The notes under the pieces were generated by a model. That model ran no database searches and was not told where the DNA came from. It worked only from the letters and a program-made list of their open reading frames with translations. Shown here one piece after another: positions 32,585 to 41,397 of a stretch of DNA of 64,000 bases (positions are counted from its first letter, which is position 1; every line of letters begins with the position of its first letter). Origin of the DNA: Streptomyces sp. CC0208 (GTDB lineage: Bacteria > Actinomycetota > Actinomycetes > Streptomycetales > Streptomycetaceae); the NCBI RefSeq assembly GCF_003443735.1, contig NZ_CP031969.1, forward strand, positions 1,488,001 to 1,552,000. The letters run 5' to 3'. The translations under genes were made by a program, and so were the position numbers.

Positions 32585-33601
32585 TCAGCCCCGGCGGCGC
32601 AGCCCGGAAGTCACCGCGACGCCCAGCGCACCGGCCGCGGCGGCCACGAGCCCCACGCCCATCCGGGCGCGGTTGCGGGAGAACCAGTCCTGCGGGCTCT
32701 TGGACACGGCCTCCTCGTCGAACCGCCCGTGCGCACCGAAGTCGTGCCCGTGCGGCCCGTCCACGGGCGCCCACAGGTTGCCGGGACCACCGTGCTCGCC
32801 CTCTTCCTGCTGTGCCTCGAAGTTGGTGCGGGCGAGATAACGGTCCAGGACCCCGGGCACGACCGCGTTGGCGAGGAGCGTGGCCACCGTGGACCCGCCG
32901 ACCCAGTACTCCCGCCGGCGCGCGTGGGAGGCCGCGTGGACGACCGCGCGTGCGGCCACCTCGGGCTGGTACACCGGCGCCACCGGACGGGCCTTCCCGG
33001 GCATCCGGTTCAACACCCAGTCGAACTGGGGTGTGTTGAGGCCCGGCATCTGCACCATGGTCGTACGGACACCGGTGCCCGAGTGGAGCAGCTCGCACCG
33101 CAGGGACTCGTTGAAGCCCTGGATGGCGTGCTTGGCCCCGCAGTACGCGGACTGCAGGGGGATGCCCCGGTAGGCCAGCGCGGACCCCACCTGCACGATC
33201 GTGCCGCGGTCCCGCGGCAGCATGTGGTGCAGGGCGGCCCGGGTGCCGAACACATAGCCCAGGTACGTCACTTCGGTCACCCGCCGGAACTCGTCCGGGG
33301 TGATCTCGGTGAAGGGCGCGAAGACCCCGGTGAAGGCGTTGTTGACCCAGACGTCGATGTGTCCGTAGGCGTCGACGACCTGCTGGGCGGCGTCGTCGAC
33401 CGCCTTGGGGTCGGCCATGTCGACGCTTACGACGAGCGCCTCACCGCCTGCCTGCCGCACCTCGTCGGCGGCGGCCGCGAGGCCCTCGCGGCCCCGGGCC
33501 AGCAGGGCGACCCGGGCTCCGCGTTCGGCGAAGGCCCGGGCCGTGGCCCGTCCCACGCCGCCACTGGCCCCGGTCACCACGACGACCTTGCCCTGCTTCA
33601 C
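32585..33601 (-). CDS. SDR-family oxidoreductase with C-terminal membrane helix
   Basis: A 338-residue short-chain dehydrogenase/reductase. Cofactor motif TGASGGVGRAT at residues 10-20, NNAFTGVFAPF, catalytic Ser in VQVGSALAYRG and the YxxxK motif as YCGAKHAIQG. The extra 100 C-terminal residues end with the helix MGVGLVAAAAGALGVAVTSG, so the enzyme is probably tied to the membrane. Substrate unknown. GGAAGGAAG lies five bases before GTG 33601. It runs toward the enolase pseudogene. Confidence 0.87.
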   Translation of the reverse strand: MKQGKVVVVTGASGGVGRATARAFAERGARVALLARGREGLAAAADEVRQAGGEALVVSVDMADPKAVDDAAQQVVDAYGHIDVWVNNAFTGVFAPFTEITPDEFRRVTEVTYLGYVFGTRAALHHMLPRDRGTIVQVGSALAYRGIPLQSAYCGAKHAIQGFNESLRCELLHSGTGVRTTMVQMPGLNTPQFDWVLNRMPGKARPVAPVYQPEVAARAVVHAASHARRREYWVGGSTVATLLANAVVPGVLDRYLARTNFEAQQEEGEHGGPGNLWAPVDGPHGHDFGAHGRFDEEAVSKSPQDWFSRNRARMGVGLVAAAAGALGVAVTSGLRRRG

Positions 33602-33637
33602 GTGCGCTTCCTTCCCTGCGTCGCGCACCACCACGCG

Positions 33638-34144
33638 TCAGGCCCGGTGGTGCGGCTGCTCGGGGTCGATGTCGTCCTGCCGCGGCGCGGCGCCCGGCTC
33701 CGGTGTGCCCGGGGTCTCGGGGGCGACGGACGGCATGGGCGGATACGGCGTCCCGAGCCCGCTCGGCGGGGCGGCCACCGGTGCGGCTGCCCCGGCGGGG
33801 CGGTCCGGCACGGCCGCAGCCTCCGTCTCCCGCCCGGCCGTCGGCCGGGACGCGGAGGGCCTGGCCGCACCGCGCAGGGCGTAGGCCAGGGCCCCCAGGA
33901 TCGCGGCGGTGATCAGTGCGGCGGCCCAGTCGGGCAGCCCGAGGGCGAGGGCGAGGCCCACGGCGAGTGCCAGGGCCGCTCCCGCGTACAGCGCGACGGC
34001 GCCGGACGCGGCGTACAGCATGGCGGTACGGCGCTGCTTGCGCGTCTGCTCGCGCAGCTCGTCCCGTACGGTCTCGCGTGCCACCTGCGCCAGCTCGTCG
34101 ACCAGATGCCTGTCCAGATGCTCCAGGTGATCCAAGCGCTCCAT
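33638..34144 (-). CDS. Phage-holin-family (Act-transporter-like) membrane protein
   Basis: A 168-residue protein. It begins with a charged helix (MERLDHLEHLDRHLVDELAQ, then REQTRKQRRT), has two transmembrane helices (AVALYAGAALALAVGLALAL and WAAALITAAILGALAYALRG), and ends in a disordered Pro/Ala tail. This is the actinobacterial phage holin family arrangement (PF07332). It is not linked to lysis genes and its role in the envelope is unknown. The start ATG 34144 is immediately preceded by a GGGTACCC palindrome. Confidence 0.75.
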   Translation of the reverse strand: MERLDHLEHLDRHLVDELAQVARETVRDELREQTRKQRRTAMLYAASGAVALYAGAALALAVGLALALGLPDWAAALITAAILGALAYALRGAARPSASRPTAGRETEAAAVPDRPAGAAAPVAAPPSGLGTPYPPMPSVAPETPGTPEPGAAPRQDDIDPEQPHHRA

Positions 34145-34268
34145 GGCCGCCGGGTACCCGCACGGGCGTGCGCGTAACGCCGGGCCGCTGGTGCGGTACG
34201 GGCGGCCGGGTCGGGAGATCGCGTGAAACGATCTCCGCGGCCCGGCGACCCCAATTAGGCTCGTCCGC

Positions 34269-34619
34269 ATGGACATTCTGGGAACCACGCTGCGTGTCTG
34301 TGTCGACGACCTGGAGGCCGCGGTCGTCTTCTACGAACGGCTCGCGGGCGCCACGGCCCTCCGTTTCGAGCGCGGCGGCGTCCAGGTCGCCGCGGTGGGC
34401 TGTTTCCTGCTGATGAGCGGCCCCGAGGCCGAGCTGGAGGTGCTGCGCAAGGTCGCGGCGACCATCGCGGTCAAGGACGTCGACGAGGCCCACCAGCTGC
34501 TCACCGAGCTGGGCGCCCGGGTCGTCGCGGGACCGGTGCCCACGCCGGTGGGCCGCAATCTGATCGCGATGCATCCGGACGGGGTGGTGTACGAGTACGT
34601 GGACCGCAACGTCACCTAG
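34269..34619 (+). CDS. VOC-family (glyoxalase-like) protein
   Basis: A 116-residue vicinal-oxygen-chelate domain protein: ILGTTLRVCVDDLEAAVVFY at the start, the middle VAATIAVKDVDEAHQLLTEL, and a final NLIAMHPDGVVYEYVDRN. The glutamate of the last strand (VYEYVD) is a usual metal ligand. No Shine-Dalgarno site precedes ATG 34269 and TTAGGCT is only a few bases upstream, so the message may be nearly leaderless. The substrate cannot be told. Confidence 0.8.
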   Translation: MDILGTTLRVCVDDLEAAVVFYERLAGATALRFERGGVQVAAVGCFLLMSGPEAELEVLRKVAATIAVKDVDEAHQLLTELGARVVAGPVPTPVGRNLIAMHPDGVVYEYVDRNVT

Positions 34620-34633
34620 CGGGACCGGCCCCC

Positions 34634-36559
34634 CTACGTCGGCGGCCGCATACGGAAGTCGTAGTGGGCCGGCAGCGGCTCGTCCGGGGAGCTGATCCGG
34701 CTCCACAGGTCGCCGATCGCCTCGGCGCCCTCCCGCAGGTCGGCGACCTCGAAGCCCTCCTCGAAGACGGCCCGGGCCGCGTCGGGCCGTCCCTCGGCGA
34801 GCAGCAGTCCGGCCTCGATCAGCCGGAACCTGCCGCGTGCCCGGATCGCCGGATACAGCCGCTCCCACACGGAACGCGCCTCGGAAGTGCGCCGTGCCGC
34901 GAGCAGCGCCTCCAGCGTCTCGCGACCGAGCGCGGCGGTGGCCGCCGTCCACGTCTCGCCGTCGTCGCGCCGCTCGTGGCACAGGTCGTCGAAGGCGTCG
35001 GCGTACCGGTCGGCGGCCCGCTCCCGATTTCCGGTCTCCTGGTCGGCAACGGCGAGACAGCGCAGCAACGGCCAGCGGGACGGCGCCAGTTCGAGTCCCC
35101 GCTCCCAACTGCGCACGGCCTGCGCGCGGTCCCCCGCGTGCCACTGGGCGACTCCCAGGTGGTACTCGGTGAGCGGGGTGGCGGGCGCGGTCTCCAGCAT
35201 GTACCGCCAGTGCGGGGCGCCCAGGGTGTCCCCGGGCGGCCGTACCCGGCGCGGTTCGGGGAAGGACCCGGTCCGCAGCAGCTCCAGCCAGGGCGCCTGC
35301 GCCTGACCGAGGGTGCTCTCGTCGAAGGGTGTGCCGGGCAGTTTCCAGCCGGCGCGCAGCACTTCGAGGGCGCCCCAGCCCGAGCCGACGGCCAGGGTCT
35401 CGCCGGGTTCGGTGTCGGCGTACGGCCTCCAGGCGGCGTAGGCCGCGTCGACGGCGGCACGCGGCAGTACGGCTGCCAGGCGTGCCTCCGCCTCGGCCGG
35501 CACCGGCGGCGCGCTGAGCGGCCCGTACGCCTCCAGCCACGCCATCTCGCTCTCGGCGTCCAGCCGGACGTGCTCCAGCTGGGTGCGGGCGAGCCCGGCC
35601 TGGATCTCGCAGTAGCCGCCGGTACCGGGTTCGGTGAGCCACTCCTGCCAGCGTCGGCCGCCACCGCCGGTCCCCCACACGAACAGCTTGCGGCCGCGCA
35701 GGAGGTCGGTGGACGTCTGCGCCAGGCCGTGGCCGTCGGGGTCGAGGGCGGCGATCCAGCGGCGCCGGGCGTCGGGCAGGTCGTAGAAGTAGTCGGCGGC
35801 GTACGGGCTGTCCAGGGGGTCCGGCGGGACGGGCACCCGGCGCAGGTGGTGCTCGTGGCCGAACTGCCAGGCCTCCTCGGCCGGGGCGAGCACCCTGCGC
35901 CCCTCGGGGACGGCGATGTTCGACCACCAGTAGGCCGGTACCGGCCGCTCGTGCGGATTGCGGACGCGCACTCCGACGTACAGGAAGTCGGACCCGTCCG
36001 GGAGCCACAGGTCCACCTGGAAGGGCAGGTCGCGCAGCCGCTCCCACTCCCACAGGCGAAGCATCTCTCCGCCGTCGGGGGCGGGCACGCGGGCGGCGTG
36101 CAGGGGTGCGCAGGACAGGGTGGTGTGGCCGGTGGCGCCGATGTTCCACTCGATGCCGCCGGAGAACCAGGCGCCGTTCAGGGCGAAGTTCGCGGGCTGG
36201 AACACCGGGTTGCGGTACAGGAGTTCACGCCCGGTGGCCTTGTGGAGGAGGGAGGCGACCCGGCCGCCGAGACCGGGGAGGACCGTGGCCCTGAGCCGGT
36301 CGTTCTCGATCACGATCGCCTCGAACTCACGGGGTGCGCGCTCTCTGCCGTAGCCGTCCCGGACACGGACCGGCAACAGGCTTCCGAGCTGCCCGTAACC
36401 GGCCTGCCGGGCCATGTCCCGGGGCAGGTCGTCGCGCTCCCGCACGTCGATCCGGTGAACCTCGTGCAGGAGCCGCAGCGGAGGCAGAGGGTTGTCGGGC
36501 CCCAGCGGTGCGGCGGGCAGGGTGAGTACGTCTCGCCGGATCGTCGTCACGATCACCAT
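34634..36559 (-). CDS. DUF5107 domain protein with TPR-like C-terminus
   Basis: About 641 residues. The first 300 form a galactose-mutarotase-like domain (DUF5107): VIENDRLRATVLPGLGGRVA, LLYRNPVFQPANFALNGAWF, SGGIEWNIGATGHTTL. The rest is helical with TPR-like repeats (EYHLGVAQWHAGDRAQAVRS, DQETGNRERAADRYADAFDD). It is a sugar-related binding or processing protein of unknown substrate. I use ATG 36559 (MVIVTTIRR); GTG 36550 is also possible. The convergent VOC gene ends 14 bases away. Confidence 0.8.
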   Translation of the reverse strand: MVIVTTIRRDVLTLPAAPLGPDNPLPPLRLLHEVHRIDVRERDDLPRDMARQAGYGQLGSLLPVRVRDGYGRERAPREFEAIVIENDRLRATVLPGLGGRVASLLHKATGRELLYRNPVFQPANFALNGAWFSGGIEWNIGATGHTTLSCAPLHAARVPAPDGGEMLRLWEWERLRDLPFQVDLWLPDGSDFLYVGVRVRNPHERPVPAYWWSNIAVPEGRRVLAPAEEAWQFGHEHHLRRVPVPPDPLDSPYAADYFYDLPDARRRWIAALDPDGHGLAQTSTDLLRGRKLFVWGTGGGGRRWQEWLTEPGTGGYCEIQAGLARTQLEHVRLDAESEMAWLEAYGPLSAPPVPAEAEARLAAVLPRAAVDAAYAAWRPYADTEPGETLAVGSGWGALEVLRAGWKLPGTPFDESTLGQAQAPWLELLRTGSFPEPRRVRPPGDTLGAPHWRYMLETAPATPLTEYHLGVAQWHAGDRAQAVRSWERGLELAPSRWPLLRCLAVADQETGNRERAADRYADAFDDLCHERRDDGETWTAATAALGRETLEALLAARRTSEARSVWERLYPAIRARGRFRLIEAGLLLAEGRPDAARAVFEEGFEVADLREGAEAIGDLWSRISSPDEPLPAHYDFRMRPPT

Positions 36560-36599
36560 GGAAACCGCTCGGCACCGAGTCGGCCAGAGGAGCTGCCGG

Positions 36600-37499
36600 T
36601 CAGGATTGCGCAAAGGCGTCCACGACGACGTCGGTGAGCAGTGCGCCCGCGGTGCCCTCGGGGTCCAGATCGGGGTCGTAGATGGTGACGTTGAGGCCGA
36701 CGCAGGCGGGGGAGACGAGCAACGGCCTGAGCAGTGCGACGAGTTCGGCGGGCTGGAGTCCGTCCGGGTCGGGGCTGTCGACGGCGGGCATCACGGACGG
36801 GTCGAGGCAGTCGGCGTCCAGGTGCACCCAGAAACCGTCGATCTCCGGGATCTCGAAGGCCTGCGCGGTGGCCCGGGCGAGGGCGTCCGCGCCCCACTCC
36901 CGGAGGTCACCGACGGTCACCACCGGGATCTTGAGGCCGGCGAGTTCGGCCCGGTCCTCCTCGAAGGCGTCGCGGATCCCGAAGAACCGCACGTCCTCGT
37001 CCCGCAGATAGGGCTTCAGCCCCTCCAGATCCGTCAGGTCCTCCTGTCCGCGGCCGGTGCCCAGCGCGACCTCCTCGCCGCCCGCCGCGCCGATCCGGTC
37101 GGAGTTGCCGGGGTGCCGGAAGTCCGGCGAGGCGTCGACAGCGGCGAGGCCGTACCGGCCGATGCGGCGCAGGGCGAGCGAGGCGCCGAGCTGGATGGAG
37201 CAGTCGCCACCGAGGACGACGGGGAAGTCCCCGGCGCGCACATGGCGCTCGATGCGGTCGGCCAGCCTGACCGTGTAGGAGGCGATCGCGGCGGCGTTGA
37301 AGACGCCGTCGCCCTCCTGCCAGTCCCCTCGGTCGTAGCGCGGCGGCACCACCACCCCGCCCTCCAGGGCGTGCAGCCGCTGCACGATCCGCTGCTCCCG
37401 CAGGGCTCCGGCGAGCTTGTAGCAGCCGGGCACGGTACCGGGGGCGGGCGGACGCAGACCGAGGTTGGAGGGGGCGTCCAGCACGACGATATTCCGCAT
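36600..37499 (-). CDS. Arginase-superfamily protein with altered metal ligands
   Basis: A 299-residue protein of the arginase/agmatinase/formiminoglutamase superfamily. Three metal motifs are visible but two differ from the canon: GGDCSIQLG (Cys where GGDH has His) and DASPDF (Ser where DAHxD has His); DADCLDPS is normal. With these changes the two-manganese site may be lost or changed, so hydrolysis of guanidino groups is doubtful. ATG 37499 has GAGG nine bases upstream; the ATG at 37508 is too close to that site. Confidence 0.82.
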   Translation of the reverse strand: MRNIVVLDAPSNLGLRPPAPGTVPGCYKLAGALREQRIVQRLHALEGGVVVPPRYDRGDWQEGDGVFNAAAIASYTVRLADRIERHVRAGDFPVVLGGDCSIQLGASLALRRIGRYGLAAVDASPDFRHPGNSDRIGAAGGEEVALGTGRGQEDLTDLEGLKPYLRDEDVRFFGIRDAFEEDRAELAGLKIPVVTVGDLREWGADALARATAQAFEIPEIDGFWVHLDADCLDPSVMPAVDSPDPDGLQPAELVALLRPLLVSPACVGLNVTIYDPDLDPEGTAGALLTDVVVDAFAQS

Positions 37500-37558
37500 G
37501 CGGATCATCCTCGCCGACGTACAGTCGACCGTCCACGGGGATACGCGAGGGAGCGACA

Positions 37559-37906
37559 GTGAGTGAGCAGCACACCTACCGGGTGATCGTCCGCGGCACG
37601 TGGGAGGGGCTCACCGACGAGGCCCGCGCCCGGCTGCTCGCCGAGGCGGCGGACCATGGCATGGCGAGCATGCGGTTCTGTGAGGAGGGCTCGCTGTCGT
37701 ACGAGCCGGCGCCGCTGAAGCACTTCTCGATGCGCTACATGGTGGTGTCGGACGCGGCGGACGGCGAGGAGATGGCGGGCGCGATCGCCGAGGACCGCGC
37801 GCAGACGGCACTCCGGGAGCTCGGCTACGGCTTCGGCGACCTGAAGTCCACGGTCACGGACCTCGACACCATGAAGATCAACCGGAAGCCCGCATCTCGG
37901 CGGTGA
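37559..37906 (+). CDS. DUF6204-like small protein
   Basis: A 115-residue protein starting SEQHTYRVIVRGTWEGLTDE, with MRYMVVSDAADGEEMAGAIA and LRELGYGFGDLKSTVTDLDTM, matching a small actinobacterial family I know as DUF6204 (assignment tentative). GTG 37559 follows GAGGGAG. Its last 29 bases overlap the convergent GNAT gene. No function is known. Confidence 0.75.
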   Translation: MSEQHTYRVIVRGTWEGLTDEARARLLAEAADHGMASMRFCEEGSLSYEPAPLKHFSMRYMVVSDAADGEEMAGAIAEDRAQTALRELGYGFGDLKSTVTDLDTMKINRKPASRR

Positions 37907-38441
37907 TCGCCCAGCGCTCGTGGTCCCGCCACTCCCCGTCGATGTAGAGCATCTTCGGGGAGAACCCTTCGAGCCGGAAGCCGCAGCTGCGGGCGAGGGC
38001 GAGGGAGGCGGTGTTGCCGGGCTGGGCGTTGATCTCGAGCCGGTGCAGCCGCATCGGGCCGAAGGCGTGGCCGACCATGAGGTTCAGCCCCTCGCGCATC
38101 AGCCCGCGCCCGGCTGCGTGCGCGAAGACGCCGTAGCCGAGGGCCCCGCACTGGAAGCCGCCCTGGACGATGTTGTTGATGTTGATGAACCCGGCGATCA
38201 CCCCGTCGCCCCGCTCGCCGTCCTTCTCACAGACCAGGAAGCCCACCTTGGTCCGGTCCTCGATCAGCCGGCCGGCATAGGCGAGATACGCGCTCTCGCT
38301 GTCCGGCGGGAACAGCCAGGGCTGGTGCAGTTCCTTGCTCTCCCGGGCCCGCGCGGTGAACTCGGCGCCGTCCTCGTAGGTGAAGTGGCGTATGCCGACG
38401 CGGGGGCCCTCGGCGAGGTAGCGGGAAGCGGTGTGCGGCAT
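37878..38441 (-). CDS. GNAT N-acetyltransferase, RimJ/RimL type
   Basis: A 187-residue acetyltransferase. FLVCEKDGERGDGVIAGFIN and GALGYGVFAHAAGRGLMREG form the strand and acetyl-CoA pyrophosphate loop (GRGLMREG), then MRLHRLEINAQPGNTASLAL with FRLEGFSPKMLYIDGEWRDH, the RimJ/RimL ending. It probably acetylates protein N-termini or small amines. It overlaps the convergent DUF6204 gene at its 3' end. Confidence 0.87.
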   Translation of the reverse strand: MPHTASRYLAEGPRVGIRHFTYEDGAEFTARARESKELHQPWLFPPDSESAYLAYAGRLIEDRTKVGFLVCEKDGERGDGVIAGFININNIVQGGFQCGALGYGVFAHAAGRGLMREGLNLMVGHAFGPMRLHRLEINAQPGNTASLALARSCGFRLEGFSPKMLYIDGEWRDHERWAITAEMRASG

Positions 38442-38475
38442 CCTGCCAGCCTAAGACCCGAGTCGACCCTTCTCG

Positions 38476-39399
38476 TCAGCGGAGCGCGGGTTCGTCGAGC
38501 GTCAGCGTGCCCGCTTCGGCGTCGAGTTCGGCGGTCACTCCGAACGGCATGGTCAGCGCCCCCTCGCAGTGGCCGAAGCCGAACTCCTCGACGACCGGTA
38601 CGCCAAGGCCGCCGAGCCGGTCGGCCAGGACCGCTCGCAGCGTGCCGTAGGGCCCGCATCCGGCCCAGGAGCCGAGGGCGATCCCCTGGACGCCGTCCAG
38701 CCAGCCGGTGCGCAGGAGCTGGGTCAGCAGGCGGTCGACGCGGTACGCCTGCTCCCCCACGTCCTCGATCAGCAGCAGTCCGCCCCGGGCACCGGGGCGG
38801 GCGTGCCGCGTGCCGAGGTCGGAGACGAGCAGGCTGAGGCAGCCGCCCAGGGTGAGCCCGCGGGCCCTGCCGGGGGCCAGGGGGGTGCCGCGGGAGGTGA
38901 GGACACGGACGGTCTCCGGGGCGAACAGCGTGGCCCTCAGGTGCTCCTGCGCGACGGTGTTCTTGACGAAGTCGACACCGGCGGCGGCCGGACCGTAGAG
39001 CGTGACCAGTCCCGCCCGGGTGGCGAACGCCTGGTGCAGTGTCGTGACGTCGCTGAAGCCCACGAAGACCTTCGGTCCGGCGGCCCGCATCGCCTCCCAG
39101 TCGAGCAGATCGACGATCCGCTGGGCCCCGTAGCCGCCCCTGGCGCACAGCACCGCGTCCACGGAGGGGTCGCACCAGGCCTGCTGGAGGTCGGCGGCGC
39201 GATCGGCGTCGGCTCCCGCCAGGTAGCCCAGCTCGCCGTGCGTGTCCAGGACATGCGGGGCGACCACGGGGTCGAGGTCCCAGCCGCGCAGGAGGTCGAG
39301 TCCGGCCTGGAGCCGTTCCTCCACGACCGGCCCGCTCGGCGCGACCACGGCCACGCGGGCTCCGGGCGCGAGCCTGGACGGTCGTACGAGTTCCTTCAC
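38476..39399 (-). CDS. LD-carboxypeptidase (peptidase S66)
   Basis: A 307-residue S66 LD-carboxypeptidase, which removes the terminal D-alanine from murein tetrapeptides. The nucleophile serine is in FVGFSDVTTLHQAF; the substrate-side motif is VLCARGGYGAQRIVDLLDW; the catalytic Glu/His pair lies in LLIEDVGEQAYRVDRLL and FGFGHCEGALTMPFG. No signal peptide, so it works in the cytoplasm on recycled peptides. The GTG start overlaps the S9 peptidase stop (GTGA), so the two are coupled. Confidence 0.9.
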   Translation of the reverse strand: MKELVRPSRLAPGARVAVVAPSGPVVEERLQAGLDLLRGWDLDPVVAPHVLDTHGELGYLAGADADRAADLQQAWCDPSVDAVLCARGGYGAQRIVDLLDWEAMRAAGPKVFVGFSDVTTLHQAFATRAGLVTLYGPAAAGVDFVKNTVAQEHLRATLFAPETVRVLTSRGTPLAPGRARGLTLGGCLSLLVSDLGTRHARPGARGGLLLIEDVGEQAYRVDRLLTQLLRTGWLDGVQGIALGSWAGCGPYGTLRAVLADRLGGLGVPVVEEFGFGHCEGALTMPFGVTAELDAEAGTLTLDEPALR

Positions 39400-41381
39400 C
39401 TGGTGAGCTCCAATGTCGGGACGCCGGGCGGGTTGAGCCCGAACACCTGGGCGTACAGGGAGAGTTCGGCCTCCAGTGCGCGGATCATCGTGTCCGCCCG
39501 GCGGAACCCGTGCCCCTCCCCCTCGAAGGCGAGGTAGGCGTGCGGCACCTGCCGTCCCGCGATCCGGGCGAGGAACCGCTCGCACTGCGCGGGCGGGCAG
39601 ATCACGTCGTCCAGGCCCTGGAGCAGCAGGAAGGGCGCGGTGACCCGGTCGGCGTGCTCGACGGGCGAGCGTTCCGTGTACCGTCCGGGGACCTCGGCGA
39701 GCGGTCCGACGAGGCTCTCCAGGTACTGGGACTCGAAGTCGTGGGTCTCCCCGGTGCCCCAGCCGGCCAGGTCGAGGATCGGGTAGACGATGGTGCCGCA
39801 GGCGTAGACGTCGGTCGTGGTGAGCGAGGCGGCGGCGGTCCAGCCGCCCGCGCTGCCGCCGCGGACGGCGAGCCGGTCGCGGTCGGCGGTGTCCTCGTCG
39901 GCGAGGGCGAGCGCGACGGCCGCGCAGTCCTCGACGTCGACCACGCCCCACTGCTCGCGCAACCGGTTGCGGTACTCCCGTCCGTATCCGGTCGAGCCGC
40001 CGTAGTTGACCTCGGCGACCCCGATGCCGCGCGAGGTGAAGTAGGCGATCGAGAGGTCGAGCACGAGGGGTGCGTGGCCGGTCGGTCCGCCGTGCGCCCA
40101 GACGACGTACGGCGGCAGCTCGTCGCCGGGCGCCCGGTACCCGGGGTGGTGCGGCGGGTAGACGTGGGCGTGGATGTCCCGGCCGTCCGGCCCGGTGAAG
40201 ACGCGGATCTGGGGCTCGGGGTAGTGCACGGGGTCGACCGGGTCGTCGTGCTCGGCGCCGATCACCCGGGCCCGGCCGATGGGGGCGCCCCCGCGCGAGG
40301 TTGTTCGAGCGTGGGGGAGGGTGTCCAGCTCCACGACCTCGTAGGCGGTGCGCGGGCTGGCGCCCACGGCGACGATCCGCTCGCCGTGCACCGCGAGGGT
40401 GGGCGCGAACTCGGTCCAGGGACCGGCCGCGTCGACGAGTTCACCGGTCTCCGGGTCCAGGATGCCGAGCGCGGTCGATCCGGTGCCGTGCACCACGGCG
40501 ATCAGACCGTTGTCCAGCGGGGCGAACCAGCGATGCCCGAGCTTCCACAGGGCGCCGCCGAACTCCTCCTCGCGCGGGCAGAGCTGCTCGCCGTCACGGT
40601 AGAGGTTCCACCAGCCGGTGCGGTCGCTCGCGTACAGGAGGCGGCCGTCGGGCGCCCAGTCGGCCTGGGCGATGGACTCCTCGGGGCCGCCGGCCACCGT
40701 GCGGGGCTCCCGGAGCGTGCCGCCCAGGACCTCTGCGACGACCAGTTCCGTGCCGTCCCAGGGCATCCGCGGATGGTCCCAGGCGAGCCAGGCCGCGCGT
40801 GAGCCGTCGGACGAGATACGGGGGCCGGTGACGAACCGGTGGCGGTCGTCGGTGAGTTCGCGCACCGCGTCCCGGTCCTGCACGGCCGAGCCGTCCAGCG
40901 GCACGGCGGCCAGGACCCGGCGGACGTCGGTGGGACCGTCCCCGGTGAACTCCTCCAGGACGCACCACACTTCACCGAGTTCGGATCTCAACTGCGGCTC
41001 CGCCCAGCGCAGTCCGCCACCCACGGGCGAGACCGGCGTGAGGGGGCGCGGCTCACCGCCGGGCTCGTACCGGTACAGCCGCTGGTCGGCGAAGTGCACG
41101 AACACGACGAGCGGTTCGCCGGCCACCACCGCGCCGGCCCAGGGGTGGCCGCCGTACTCGATGACCCGGCTGCGCACGTTCCACGGCGCGGGCAGCACCG
41201 ACTCCTCGGTCCCGTCGGCGTGTCTGCGCACCAGGGTGCGGCGGCCGCCCTCGGTGGGCCGGGGTTCGGTCCACCACACCTCGTCCCCGACGAAGCCCAG
41301 CCATTCGGGGCGCCCGTCGTGCGCGGCGGCGAGCGCCGCGTCGATGGGTGAGGGCCAGGAACCGTATGCCGACGTCTGCAC
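39396..41381 (-). CDS. S9-family prolyl-oligopeptidase-like peptidase
   Basis: A 661-residue peptidase with a beta-propeller N-terminal half (AWLAWDHPRMPWDGTELVVA, ADWAPDGRLLYASDR) and an alpha/beta-hydrolase C-terminal half. The catalytic serine is in RGGSAGGWTA, Asp in LLLQGLDDVICP and His in FEGEGHGFRRADT. It probably acts on dipeptides or short peptides as an aminopeptidase (DPP IV/acylaminoacyl family). GTG 41381 follows GGGGGAG. The LD-carboxypeptidase gene overlaps its end; the M20 gene ends 16 bases upstream. Confidence 0.9.
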   Translation of the reverse strand: MQTSAYGSWPSPIDAALAAAHDGRPEWLGFVGDEVWWTEPRPTEGGRRTLVRRHADGTEESVLPAPWNVRSRVIEYGGHPWAGAVVAGEPLVVFVHFADQRLYRYEPGGEPRPLTPVSPVGGGLRWAEPQLRSELGEVWCVLEEFTGDGPTDVRRVLAAVPLDGSAVQDRDAVRELTDDRHRFVTGPRISSDGSRAAWLAWDHPRMPWDGTELVVAEVLGGTLREPRTVAGGPEESIAQADWAPDGRLLYASDRTGWWNLYRDGEQLCPREEEFGGALWKLGHRWFAPLDNGLIAVVHGTGSTALGILDPETGELVDAAGPWTEFAPTLAVHGERIVAVGASPRTAYEVVELDTLPHARTTSRGGAPIGRARVIGAEHDDPVDPVHYPEPQIRVFTGPDGRDIHAHVYPPHHPGYRAPGDELPPYVVWAHGGPTGHAPLVLDLSIAYFTSRGIGVAEVNYGGSTGYGREYRNRLREQWGVVDVEDCAAVALALADEDTADRDRLAVRGGSAGGWTAAASLTTTDVYACGTIVYPILDLAGWGTGETHDFESQYLESLVGPLAEVPGRYTERSPVEHADRVTAPFLLLQGLDDVICPPAQCERFLARIAGRQVPHAYLAFEGEGHGFRRADTMIRALEAELSLYAQVFGLNPPGVPTLELTR

Positions 41382-41397
41382 GTTCTCCCCCACTTGT

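Noticed and set aside
33638-34144. Prophage remnant
   Set aside because: The holin-family protein is a common actinobacterial chromosomal membrane protein and no other phage gene is present.
34154-34180. GGGTAC palindrome with possible GNNT -35 before the holin-family gene
   Set aside because: The spacing is 17 bases, outside the consensus, and the -10 would be within ten bases of the start codon.
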